From Cesiribacteraceae bacterium YIM B00369 (GTDB lineage Bacteria; Bacteroidota; Bacteroidia; Cytophagales; Cyclobacteriaceae): a DNA stretch of 64,000 bases. Below the pieces are notes generated by a model that saw only the letters and a program-made list of their open reading frames with translations, did not search any database and was not told the DNA's origin. Of the stretch, positions 17,900-25,822 are shown piece after piece. Within the stretch, counting starts at the first letter, position 1. Every line of letters starts with the position of its first letter. The stretch spans positions 149,898-213,897 of the forward strand of contig JAFMYY010000005.1 in the NCBI GenBank assembly GCA_017948555.1, in the 5' to 3' direction. The position numbers were made by a program, and so were the translations under genes.

Positions 17900-19237
17900 A
17901 TGATCAATCGTCCCGACAACCACTATACTTATATGTTTGGTGGTTTATTTTTGCTGCATGCTTTTGCTTTATTGTACCTGGCTTCAGCTCCCCGGTTCAG
18001 CACTTCATATGAGAACGAGATTATAGAAGTAGCTTCCCGAATGGCCGCAACAGGGGAATGGGGAATTCCACGTTTAGAATCAGGCGAAGCCATTTACCCC
18101 ATCCCTCCTCTTGCATATTGGTTTTCGGCTGCCGGGCACTGGCTATTACCCGGGAGCCGTTTAGGGTATCGCCTTTTTTCTATAATTGCGCACCTCCTGG
18201 GTTTCTGCGGATTTTTTTACGTTACAGCCAGATCCCTTGATGCCCGGACTTCTTTTTACAGCAGCTGTATAATTGCTTCAGGGATGCTGGTAACCTGGCA
18301 GGCCCAGTCCGCTACGCCTGAAAGTTTGGGGGCTTTATTTATTTGTGCTGCTTTAGCGGGCTTTTATCTTTACCTTACAACGGCTGAAAACAAGTACTTC
18401 TGGCTTATATATCTCAGCCTTGCCGCAGCGCTGCTTTCAAAAGGTTTGGTGGCTGTAATCCTGCCTCTTATCATTCTTGTTATTTACCTGATGTTCAGGA
18501 TAAAAATGAATGCCGCTAACCTGAAGAAAATTCAGATAGGAAAAGGTCTTTTATTGTCTTTTATGCTTGGGCTGCCCTGGTTTCTGTACGCTGCAATCGC
18601 CGACAACAGCGACTGGATTCTCCATTTTGCCGACAGTATTCACTGGCTGCAAAAATCTTCTCCCCGGGCTCAGGATGGAGCATTTTACCTGCCATTCATT
18701 TTTATAATTATTACATTAATTCCTTTTGGTTTTTTCCTGCCGAAATCATTTGGCTACAGCTGGAAATTCAGGCACAGGAAATCATTTATGCTTCTGTCGG
18801 CTATAAGCCTCCTTGTCTTTTTACTGTTTTTTGCCTTTTCGGAGAGCTTTCTTCCCGACTCACTCTTACCAGCCATTCCTTTTGCCGCAGTCCTGATAGC
18901 ATATCAGTTAAGCCAGCTGAATGGACGGCCTCTAAGTAAAATGAGGATGTATATAGGTGTGGGTGGAATTATTGCAATGGCTGTTTTTTTGCCAATGGTA
19001 CTGTTTTACGCTTTGAACGAAGGTATGGGAGAAGGAACGGAGAGACTATATTATATTATTATGCTTGCGGTTCTTCCTGCAGGATCTTTAATTGCCTTAC
19101 TGCTGTGGCAAATGAAAAGGACAGATGAAGGTATGATTGTATTAACCATAACTTATATGAGTCTGCAGCTGTTTCTGATACAGGCCGGAGTTCACTTTGG
19201 ATTCCTGAGAGTGTACCTGTTGCAGGTAATCAGCTAA
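17900..19237 (+). CDS. ArnT-like membrane glycosyltransferase
   Basis: A polytopic protein of 445 residues from the ATG at 17900 (an in-frame ATG at 17852 overlaps the preceding gene). About ten hydrophobic segments are visible. The first periplasmic loop carries YENEIIEVASRMAATGEWGIP and PPLAYW, the hallmark of the ArnT/PMT (GT-C) family that moves sugars from polyprenyl phosphates to lipid or protein. The usual Asp-Glu of the catalytic loop is Glu-Asn here, a variation worth noting. The likely role is envelope glycan modification. The target is unknown. Confidence 0.7.
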   Translation: MINRPDNHYTYMFGGLFLLHAFALLYLASAPRFSTSYENEIIEVASRMAATGEWGIPRLESGEAIYPIPPLAYWFSAAGHWLLPGSRLGYRLFSIIAHLLGFCGFFYVTARSLDARTSFYSSCIIASGMLVTWQAQSATPESLGALFICAALAGFYLYLTTAENKYFWLIYLSLAAALLSKGLVAVILPLIILVIYLMFRIKMNAANLKKIQIGKGLLLSFMLGLPWFLYAAIADNSDWILHFADSIHWLQKSSPRAQDGAFYLPFIFIIITLIPFGFFLPKSFGYSWKFRHRKSFMLLSAISLLVFLLFFAFSESFLPDSLLPAIPFAAVLIAYQLSQLNGRPLSKMRMYIGVGGIIAMAVFLPMVLFYALNEGMGEGTERLYYIIMLAVLPAGSLIALLLWQMKRTDEGMIVLTITYMSLQLFLIQAGVHFGFLRVYLLQVIS

Positions 19238-19240
19238 TAA

Positions 19241-19266
19241 AAAGAGGGATTTTCATCCCTCTTTTT
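19241..19266. terminator. Bidirectional terminator overlapping trmB stop
   Basis: AAAGAGGGAT (19241-19250) pairs perfectly with ATCCCTCTTT (19255-19264) around TTTC, with T/A runs on both sides. It serves the plus-strand glycosyltransferase and the minus-strand trmB. The trmB stop codon (19253-19255) lies inside the hairpin. Confidence 0.8.
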
Positions 19267-19918
19267 GTTTATGGAAGCGGCAGCGAAGGTAATTTATTTT
19301 CTTCCCCTCCTTTAACCACCGCTTTTCGTATGTGGTTTGAATGCCATAATGCTCCTCCAGCATAGGGCTTTCATACAAGTCCGTAGTATAAGCAAGTTCT
19401 GTTACAGGGAATTGCTGAAGCATTTCCATAGTAAAGTCAAAAAAAGGACGATCATCAGTTTTTAAATGAAAAATGCCACCGTCCACCAACATATTCCGGT
19501 ATAATGAAAGGTAACGCGGATGGGTAAGCCTGCGTCTTTCGTCCCGGTCACGGGGCCTGGGGTCAGGAAAAGTGATCCATAGCTCACTTAATTCATTTTC
19601 TGCAATAAAATTTTCAATAGTCAGGATCTGAGCCCTGAGGAAAGCTACATTTTCTAAACCTTCCTCCTCTGCCGTTGTACTGCCGTACCAGATTCTGGAT
19701 CCTTTAATATCAACACCTATATAATTCCTCTCGGGGAACCTTTGAGCTAATCCAATGGTATAATCACCTTTTCCGCAGGCAAGTTCTACAATTATGGGGT
19801 TTGAGTTCCGGAAGAACTCTGACCAATTTCCTTTAATGCTATCGTAAATCTCTTTACCTGGTTCTACTATATTATTACGCTCCGCGTTATCGGCAAATCT
19901 TTTGAGCTTATTCCTCAC
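19253..19918 (-). CDS. trmB: tRNA (guanosine(46)-N7)-methyltransferase
   Basis: Methylates N7 of G46 in tRNA using S-adenosylmethionine. The 221-residue protein shows the SAM site VELACGKGDYTIGLAQRFP, YIGVDIKGSR, and the catalytic WITFPDPRP...RRRLTHPRYL block. The start is GTG, sharing its first G with the TAG stop of folC (TAGTG), so it is translationally coupled. The last codons are part of the terminator hairpin. Length and motifs are normal for the family. Confidence 0.95.
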   Translation of the reverse strand: MRNKLKRFADNAERNNIVEPGKEIYDSIKGNWSEFFRNSNPIIVELACGKGDYTIGLAQRFPERNYIGVDIKGSRIWYGSTTAEEEGLENVAFLRAQILTIENFIAENELSELWITFPDPRPRDRDERRRLTHPRYLSLYRNMLVDGGIFHLKTDDRPFFDFTMEMLQQFPVTELAYTTDLYESPMLEEHYGIQTTYEKRWLKEGKKINYLRCRFHKQKEG

Positions 19919-21201
19919 TATAAATCGTTTAATTCTGCTACCACAAAGGTAGATCCGGTTATTAAAATAAGATCCTCAGGGGCGGCAGCGTTTCGTGCCT
20001 CCAGAAGCGCCTGGTTCACGTCCTGTACAACAACTCCTTTTAATTCATGCTTACCGGCAAGTTTTTCAAGTGCTGAAGCAGGAAGAGCCCGTGGGATTTT
20101 AGCTTCGCAAAAATAGTAAAAAGCTTCTTTAGGAAGTAATGATAATACAGTATTTACATCCTTATCGTTAACCGTTCCTATCAGGATATACAATTTCTGA
20201 TATTTGGTTTTGCTTAATTGTATCAGGAGTTCAGTAATACCGGCAGGATTATGGCTCACATCGCAGATTACGGCCGGGTTTTCACCAAGTTTTTGCCAGC
20301 GGCCTTTTAATCCGGTGGATGTAACTACCTTTTCAAGCCCTTCCCTGATGCTTTCTTTTGTAACTTTCCTGAATCCCCGCTGGCTGAGTACTTCAATACC
20401 TGCAATAATACCGGGAATGTTCTTCAGGAAATAGAATGCTTTAATTTCCGGATGGATGTCTCCCATCCAGTGTTTACCGTTCTTATTAAGCTGTATAGAA
20501 CCATCGTCCTGTTGAGCCACTGCGTAAAGATCCGAAGCAAAAATAAGGGGTGCTTCAAGCAGATTTGCTTTTTGCTCAAAAACAGAAGCAATTTCAGCCT
20601 GCCGCTCGCTTACCACAACCGGAATTCCCTTTTTAATAATTCCTGCTTTCTCTCCTGCAATTTCCGGTAAGGTGGAGCCCAATACGGCCATATGGTCATA
20701 ACCAATATTAGTGATCAGGCTAACCTCCGGTGTAATAACATTGGTGCTGTCTAATCTGCCCCCCATGCCCACTTCTATAACAGCGATATCGACCTGCTCT
20801 TTCGAAAAAAAATCGAATGCAAGAGCAACGGTGAGCTCAAAAAAAGAGGGTTTTACATCTTCAATCAGGGCTTTGTTTTCAGCCACCCAGGTGGTAATAA
20901 CTTCCTGCGAAATCTCCTGCCCGTTTATGCGGATGCGTTCTGTAAATTCTTTGAGGTGAGGTGAGGTGTATAAACCTGTTTTATATCCTGCAGCCTGTAA
21001 AATGGAGGCAATAGCGTGTGAAGAGCTTCCTTTTCCATTTGTGCCTGCAATGTGTACTGCAGGAAAATTCTTCTGAGGGTTACCTAAAGCTTCGCATAAC
21101 CGGAGCGTATTGGTCAAATCGACTTTAAAAGCAGCCTGACCAATCCGCTGGTACATAGGCAGCATTGCATAAAGGTACTCCAGGGTTTGCTGGTAATTCA
21201 T
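19918..21201 (-). CDS. folC: Bifunctional folylpolyglutamate/dihydrofolate synthase
   Basis: Adds glutamate to dihydropteroate and to folates. The 427-residue Mur-ligase-type protein has the ATP loop AGTNGKGSSSHAIA (about 52-65), LYTSPHLKEFTERI, EVGMGGRLDSTNVI and ITNIGYDHMAVLG, then the C-terminal domain with VICDVSHNPAGI. It follows tonB by 11 bases and overlaps trmB by one base, so it is probably expressed from the exbB-exbD-tonB operon. Confidence 0.95.
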   Translation of the reverse strand: MNYQQTLEYLYAMLPMYQRIGQAAFKVDLTNTLRLCEALGNPQKNFPAVHIAGTNGKGSSSHAIASILQAAGYKTGLYTSPHLKEFTERIRINGQEISQEVITTWVAENKALIEDVKPSFFELTVALAFDFFSKEQVDIAVIEVGMGGRLDSTNVITPEVSLITNIGYDHMAVLGSTLPEIAGEKAGIIKKGIPVVVSERQAEIASVFEQKANLLEAPLIFASDLYAVAQQDDGSIQLNKNGKHWMGDIHPEIKAFYFLKNIPGIIAGIEVLSQRGFRKVTKESIREGLEKVVTSTGLKGRWQKLGENPAVICDVSHNPAGITELLIQLSKTKYQKLYILIGTVNDKDVNTVLSLLPKEAFYYFCEAKIPRALPASALEKLAGKHELKGVVVQDVNQALLEARNAAAPEDLILITGSTFVVAELNDL

Positions 21202-21212
21202 CCCGGAAAATA

Positions 21213-22124
21213 TTATCTGGCTTTAATAACAAATGTAACTGTTCCTGTAGTAACAGGTGCCGGAATGGCATTGTCGCTGGTGGGGCTAAAGGTAGTCCTC
21301 AAAAGCTGTTCCTTGTAAAACTGGGTAACTTTAGGGCTTACAGTGGTTTCAACCGTACTGGCTTCCACAACATAACCATCACTGTCAATTTTAAATCTGA
21401 ATACAATTTTACCGTTTTCAGCTGACTGATCTCTTTTATTGGGAGCCTCATCCCAGCGCCATCCTGCAATGCTTAAAAAAGCACCACCCTGGCCACCACC
21501 CTGTTCTCCATAAAGAGCTCTTGAATCTAATGATCCTTCCTTGCTGCCCTGGTCACCCACAGCACCTTCACGGTCGCCCTGATTTGCATTGGAAGATTTT
21601 GAACCTTTAATATCGGAAGGAAAAAGGGCCGGTTTAGCAGCTTCTTTAGGTTCTTCTTTTTTAGTTTCCTTTACAGGTTCAGTTTTAGCCACCGGCTTAG
21701 GTTCTTCTTTTTTAGGTTCTGGTTTAGGTTTAGGTTCTGGCTTTTTTACCTCCTCTTTGGTTACAGGGCTGGGAGCCGGCTGGGTAACTACCTCATCAGC
21801 GGTTTTAGTTTCAGCAACAGGAGTTGCCGGCCGGGTTTCAGCCACAGGCTGTGCAACCGGCTCTTCAGGAACAGGTTCGCTTTTAACTTCCTGCTGCTGG
21901 CTTTCAATGTCGTCCGTTTCGCTTTGGTTGGCCGGAGTAACCGGCTGCTCTGTACCTGAACCGGCCTTATCAAGGCCAAAATTCAGCTCAATGCCATAAT
22001 CAGGCAGCGGAGGGTCAGGAGCTCTCCATGCCAGGATAAAGAAAAAAGCAAGTAAAACCAGGGCATGTATCCCAACTGATACTGCCAAACCTACTTTTTT
22101 ATTTTTTTCTTCCTGCTCTGCCAT
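21213..22124 (-). CDS. TonB-family energy transducer
   Basis: A 303-residue protein with a cytoplasmic N-tail, one membrane helix (about 13-33), and a long Pro/Lys/Glu-rich spacer (about 60-170) able to span the periplasm. After a Gly-rich linker comes a TonB-C-like domain (about 215-303) with GKIVFRFKIDSDGYVVEA. It should link the ExbB-ExbD proton channel to outer-membrane receptors. It is one gene downstream of exbD. The C-terminal domain lacks the classical YP signature, as is common among Bacteroidota TonB paralogues. Confidence 0.88.
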   Translation of the reverse strand: MAEQEEKNKKVGLAVSVGIHALVLLAFFFILAWRAPDPPLPDYGIELNFGLDKAGSGTEQPVTPANQSETDDIESQQQEVKSEPVPEEPVAQPVAETRPATPVAETKTADEVVTQPAPSPVTKEEVKKPEPKPKPEPKKEEPKPVAKTEPVKETKKEEPKEAAKPALFPSDIKGSKSSNANQGDREGAVGDQGSKEGSLDSRALYGEQGGGQGGAFLSIAGWRWDEAPNKRDQSAENGKIVFRFKIDSDGYVVEASTVETTVSPKVTQFYKEQLLRTTFSPTSDNAIPAPVTTGTVTFVIKAR

Positions 22125-22150
22125 TTTTAAAACAATTAGATTTTTTCCTG

Positions 22151-22555
22151 CTATTGGTCAGCTGGCTTTGTAGCTATTGAAACTTTCGCATTTAAAGAAG
22201 TGGCAATACCTGCAGCCTCTACAAAATGCTCTGTCGGTACGCTTTTATCCACATGCAATACTACAACACCTTCTCCTTTTTCACCATTCTGCAATTCCCT
22301 CTTTAAAACAGATTCAAGTGCATTACGGTTCACTTCCTGATTATTAACCATGTACTGCAGGTCCTTTGTAATAGTAACACTTACCTTTTGCATTACAATC
22401 TCGGACTTTTTACTCGAAGGTAAATTTACATTAAGACCCGATGGAGTAATAAAAGAAGAGGTAAGCATGAAAAAAATCAGCAGGAGGAAAATAATATCCG
22501 TCATTGACGACATGCTGAATGACGCATCTGCTTTATGTTTTGATCCTAATGCCAT
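22151..22555 (-). CDS. exbD: ExbD/TolR-type biopolymer transport protein
   Basis: A 134-residue protein with one membrane helix near residues 20-40, preceded by the Asp-containing segment SMSSMTDIIFLLLIFFML, where Asp19 is the proton-conducting acid. The periplasmic part includes VNLPSSKKSE and a conserved VVLHVDKSVP. It lies one base after the ExbB stop and 26 bases before tonB, forming one operon. Together they convert proton motive force into motion of TonB. Confidence 0.9.
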   Translation of the reverse strand: MALGSKHKADASFSMSSMTDIIFLLLIFFMLTSSFITPSGLNVNLPSSKKSEIVMQKVSVTITKDLQYMVNNQEVNRNALESVLKRELQNGEKGEGVVVLHVDKSVPTEHFVEAAGIATSLNAKVSIATKPADQ

Positions 22556-22556
22556 A

Positions 22557-23243
22557 TCAGTTTGGTTCCTGTAAAAGATCTATAAAGTCAATTGAATTGT
22601 ATTCCATTTTATGAATAACCTTCTGTACCTGGGTAACAAGGTAGTTATACATCAGGTAAGCAAGGATACCTACAAACAAACCTGCAGCGGTGGTTATCAT
22701 TGCTTCATAAATACCTGCCGACAACAGTTTCGGACTTACCGAACCTTCCTCCTGGGCAATTGAAATAAAGGCTTTGATCATACCCGTTACAGTTCCGAGG
22801 AAACCAATCATTGGAGCGGCACCGGAAATAGTGGCCATCAGGGAAAGGTTCTTTTCCAGTTTATAAATTTCAATTTTCCCTACATTCTCTATGGAAACTT
22901 CAATGTTCTTCAAAGGGCTTCCTATTCTTGATATCCCTTTCTCTATCATTTTAGCTACCGGGGTATCTGTTTGAGAACATAAAAGACGGGCTCCGCTAAT
23001 GTCTCCGTTAAGCACCAGGGTCTTGATTTTATCTATAAACTGGTTAGGAGTTTTTGCAGCCCTTTTAATGGTCATCAGACGCTCTACAAAAATATACACT
23101 GCCACGAGCGAAAGTAAAAAAATGGGAATCATTGCCCATCCGCCATTCATTAAGAGGTCCAGAACCGAAACTGAATCCTGGCCTCCCTCCATGGCCACTG
23201 TGGTGTCGGACGGGGAATAAGTTGTAATTTGTAATAAATTCAT
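22557..23243 (-). CDS. exbB: ExbB/TolQ/MotA-type proton channel protein
   Basis: A 228-residue inner-membrane protein with three hydrophobic helices (about 35-55, 130-155, 175-200). The characteristic block GLLGTVTGMI-like appears as MIGFLGTVTGMIKAF, and AMITTAAGLFVGILAY closes the third helix. I use the ATG at 23243. The in-frame ATG at 23276 would overlap the SPOR gene by 32 bases and add 11 weakly conserved residues. It is the first of the exbB-exbD-tonB set. Confidence 0.9.
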   Translation of the reverse strand: MNLLQITTYSPSDTTVAMEGGQDSVSVLDLLMNGGWAMIPIFLLSLVAVYIFVERLMTIKRAAKTPNQFIDKIKTLVLNGDISGARLLCSQTDTPVAKMIEKGISRIGSPLKNIEVSIENVGKIEIYKLEKNLSLMATISGAAPMIGFLGTVTGMIKAFISIAQEEGSVSPKLLSAGIYEAMITTAAGLFVGILAYLMYNYLVTQVQKVIHKMEYNSIDFIDLLQEPN

Positions 23244-23244
23244 A

Positions 23245-23910
23245 TTAATATTTAACAATCCAAACATTTTCTCCAAATTTAGATCTCATACTGTCTAATT
23301 CAGTATTAAGCTCCTCTACGCTTTCTGCATCTTTAACGCTCAACCTGTAGAACTTTCGTGTACCGGAAGGCTCAATTATTTTTGAGGAAATTCCTTCTTT
23401 GGCAAGTTTTTGCCCATAATCCCTGGCAAGGTCGCTGTCAATAAAGCTGCCTACGATCAGGTAATATTTTCCGGTTCTTGAAGAAATACTTGAAACACTT
23501 CCTTCAGTAACCTCAGGCTCAGCCGGTACCCAGTTATCTTCAAAAGGCTCTTCTTCCACAGGCTCCGGTTCCTCCATAAAGGCAGGGCTGGCATCCTGTA
23601 CCGGATTCTGAGCAATTGTTTCTGTATTGCCTGCATCATCGAACAGCAGGAAATAAACAAAAATACCTGCAAGGCATAAAATCAATCCAAGCCCTGCCCA
23701 TAAAATCCAGCCTGACCTGTTTTGCGGTTGTTCCGGTTCTTCTGAAGGAGCTGAATGAAAAGAAATATTATCATCCGGAATTAAAGGTTGCTCCCGCTCA
23801 ATAGGACTGTATTCAGCTTCGGGCAACCCGTAGTCATTATCAGTATTTTCGTAAGTAGAGTGAAGAGCACCTTCGCCCTGGATTTTGTTTTGATCGTCTT
23901 TATCAATCAT
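23245..23910 (-). CDS. SPOR domain membrane protein
   Basis: A 221-residue bitopic protein: acidic cytoplasmic region (1-65), one membrane helix (about 67-89, WILWAGLGLILCLAGIFVYFL), an acidic periplasmic linker, and a C-terminal SPOR domain (about 146-221, KYYLIVGSF, ARDYGQKLAKEG, YRLSVKD). SPOR domains bind denuded glycan strands of septal peptidoglycan, suggesting a role at the cell-division site. It precedes exbB by one base if the latter begins at 23243, so it is the first gene of the operon. Confidence 0.88.
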   Translation of the reverse strand: MIDKDDQNKIQGEGALHSTYENTDNDYGLPEAEYSPIEREQPLIPDDNISFHSAPSEEPEQPQNRSGWILWAGLGLILCLAGIFVYFLLFDDAGNTETIAQNPVQDASPAFMEEPEPVEEEPFEDNWVPAEPEVTEGSVSSISSRTGKYYLIVGSFIDSDLARDYGQKLAKEGISSKIIEPSGTRKFYRLSVKDAESVEELNTELDSMRSKFGENVWIVKY

Positions 23911-24125
23911 CTTATTCTGATTAAATAGATTTTACGGGATTTGCATTCTTATAAGAAATGTAAAGCTAATTTTTTTTTCACCAGCCGCAAAGCTCTTTTA
24001 AAGCCATTCCTTACTTCTCCATTTAATAAAGGCGATCTGTCTGAGGTGTTTCATGTAATATTTAAGATAATAATACATAAATCCTTCCGGTATTTATTAA
24101 ACAGGAGTAAATACAATCCTTATTT

Positions 24126-25787
24126 TCAGAAAGCATAACTACCGCCCAGGGTTACCACCAGTCTGCGGGACGGGTAGTTATAAAAACGTTCAAACTCTTG
24201 TGAGAGAAGGTTGTCAAACCTTAAATATGCGCTGGCCTGGCGGGAGAACAGGTATTCTGCTCCCAGACCGAGATCCACTACAGGATCAAGCTTTATTTCT
24301 CCGGCCAGTGTTCCGGGTTCTCTTGCCACAATACCACCTAAAACATGAGCATCGGCAGTAAAGAGGATTTTATCATATAAATTGTAATTCCCGGACCATT
24401 CCACTTTATAAGAGGGTTTATGCCATGCCACAGGCACCTCTTCCGTATCATATCCAAAATAATCTGCCCTTAAAGAGGTCTGGAATCTGTCTGTGCTGTG
24501 GAAGCTGATTCCAGCGAAAATATTTACAATAGCAGAATTTCCCTGATCATATAATACATCGAAACGGGTACTATCCAGGTTATTATTAACGAAATAGTAC
24601 ATATTCTGATAGTTAGCCACTGAAAAGCCTGCATTGAATCCAAACCCTCCGGCAATACGCCCTTTTATTTCTCCATAAAAGTCCACCATTTTATTGCTGT
24701 GCAGTAATGGGGTGGAATTATTGATAAACGGGTTTTCTGTGATAAGACTCCTGTATGTAACTGGATTCATATTTCCTTCGACCCCGACAGATATATCTAT
24801 ACTTTCAGCCGGGCTGAGGCTTACCTCTGCTTTCGGGTAAAAATGCATACGCCCTGCATTGGAAGCCGTATCATTTTCGTATGCAATATTAAAACCTGCT
24901 ATTATTTTTACCGGCTCATATGCAAAGCGAAATGCCGGCCCGAGTCTGAACAGCGATCTTCCTGTGCTGTTAAGGTCCTCATAGCGGCTGAGCAGTAAAT
25001 CAGATTTTATTCTTACGCCTAATTCATCACTTAGTTCATACCTGAGGTTACCTGCTACCCGTGCATTATTTTCTGTAACCTCTGTATGGCTTCCTGTATG
25101 GTCAAAAGCTGCAGTCGCGCCAATCCCTAATTTATCTGACTCAGAATTGTTAACACCAAGCTTCAGTCCATACATTCTGAAAACCTGTTTTATATCTTCT
25201 TTTTCAGGCCGTACCTCTGCAGGATTATAGCCATAAAAATTAAACCTGTCCCGCTGTGCATAAACATTACCATCTATAGTGGCGCCTTTTCCAAAGTAAC
25301 TTCCCTTACCCTCAATCTTATTAGTACTGTACCCGCTGTTGCCTTTATCTACAGGGCCCCTTGCAGCTCCTCTGTGGTTTACATGCAGGCTCAAAAGGTG
25401 AGATGCTTCCCGTTTGCTGGTAATCCACCCGTCGAGGTAACTGCTGAAGTAATTTCCTAAACCTGCCTTTATGTATTTGTTGTAGTATTCTGCCGGAGGA
25501 TCTGTTTTAATAGTTAAAACCCTTACTGTAGGGTCGATTGGTTTTAACTGCAGGCTATATTCCGAGAAATTATAATTTACATTTTCCTTAATCGGGCTAA
25601 CCTCCTGGGGTGGTACCTTCTGGTAATTCCTGTTGGCGGGCGGGAGCTCATTCTCCCTTTCCTTTACAATTACCACCTGCTCATTTCCTATATCGGCATC
25701 AGATTCATTCTGCCAGGGTTGCTGTTGCGCTAAGGCAGGGAAAGCTGAAATAGACAATACAAAAGTAAGGTTCCTTATAATTTTCAT
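24126..25787 (-). CDS. Outer-membrane beta-barrel protein (TonB-receptor-like barrel)
   Basis: A 553-residue exported protein: signal peptide (1-20, ending ALAQ), a charged linker (about 21-90), then repeated amphipathic beta strands to a terminal aromatic (GGSYAF). It resembles the barrel of TonB-dependent receptors but has no plug or carboxypeptidase-regulatory domain. It follows the large TPR gene by 35 bases and precedes the SPOR-ExbB-ExbD-TonB set by 215 bases, so the TPR protein and barrel probably work as a pair in the envelope. The ligand is unknown. Confidence 0.75.
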   Translation of the reverse strand: MKIIRNLTFVLSISAFPALAQQQPWQNESDADIGNEQVVIVKERENELPPANRNYQKVPPQEVSPIKENVNYNFSEYSLQLKPIDPTVRVLTIKTDPPAEYYNKYIKAGLGNYFSSYLDGWITSKREASHLLSLHVNHRGAARGPVDKGNSGYSTNKIEGKGSYFGKGATIDGNVYAQRDRFNFYGYNPAEVRPEKEDIKQVFRMYGLKLGVNNSESDKLGIGATAAFDHTGSHTEVTENNARVAGNLRYELSDELGVRIKSDLLLSRYEDLNSTGRSLFRLGPAFRFAYEPVKIIAGFNIAYENDTASNAGRMHFYPKAEVSLSPAESIDISVGVEGNMNPVTYRSLITENPFINNSTPLLHSNKMVDFYGEIKGRIAGGFGFNAGFSVANYQNMYYFVNNNLDSTRFDVLYDQGNSAIVNIFAGISFHSTDRFQTSLRADYFGYDTEEVPVAWHKPSYKVEWSGNYNLYDKILFTADAHVLGGIVAREPGTLAGEIKLDPVVDLGLGAEYLFSRQASAYLRFDNLLSQEFERFYNYPSRRLVVTLGGSYAF

Positions 25788-25822
25788 GTAATGAGGATGT
25801 AGGCTTTTTGGTTTGAACCGGT

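Noticed and set aside
21589..21999. 136-codon plus-strand frame
   Set aside because: Antisense to the Pro/Lys-rich spacer of TonB. Ser/Gly-rich composition is a shadow of that repeat.
23244..23276. Upstream start of exbB
   Set aside because: Would overlap the SPOR gene by 32 bases. The ATG at 23243 gives a 1-base gap and a normal N-terminus.
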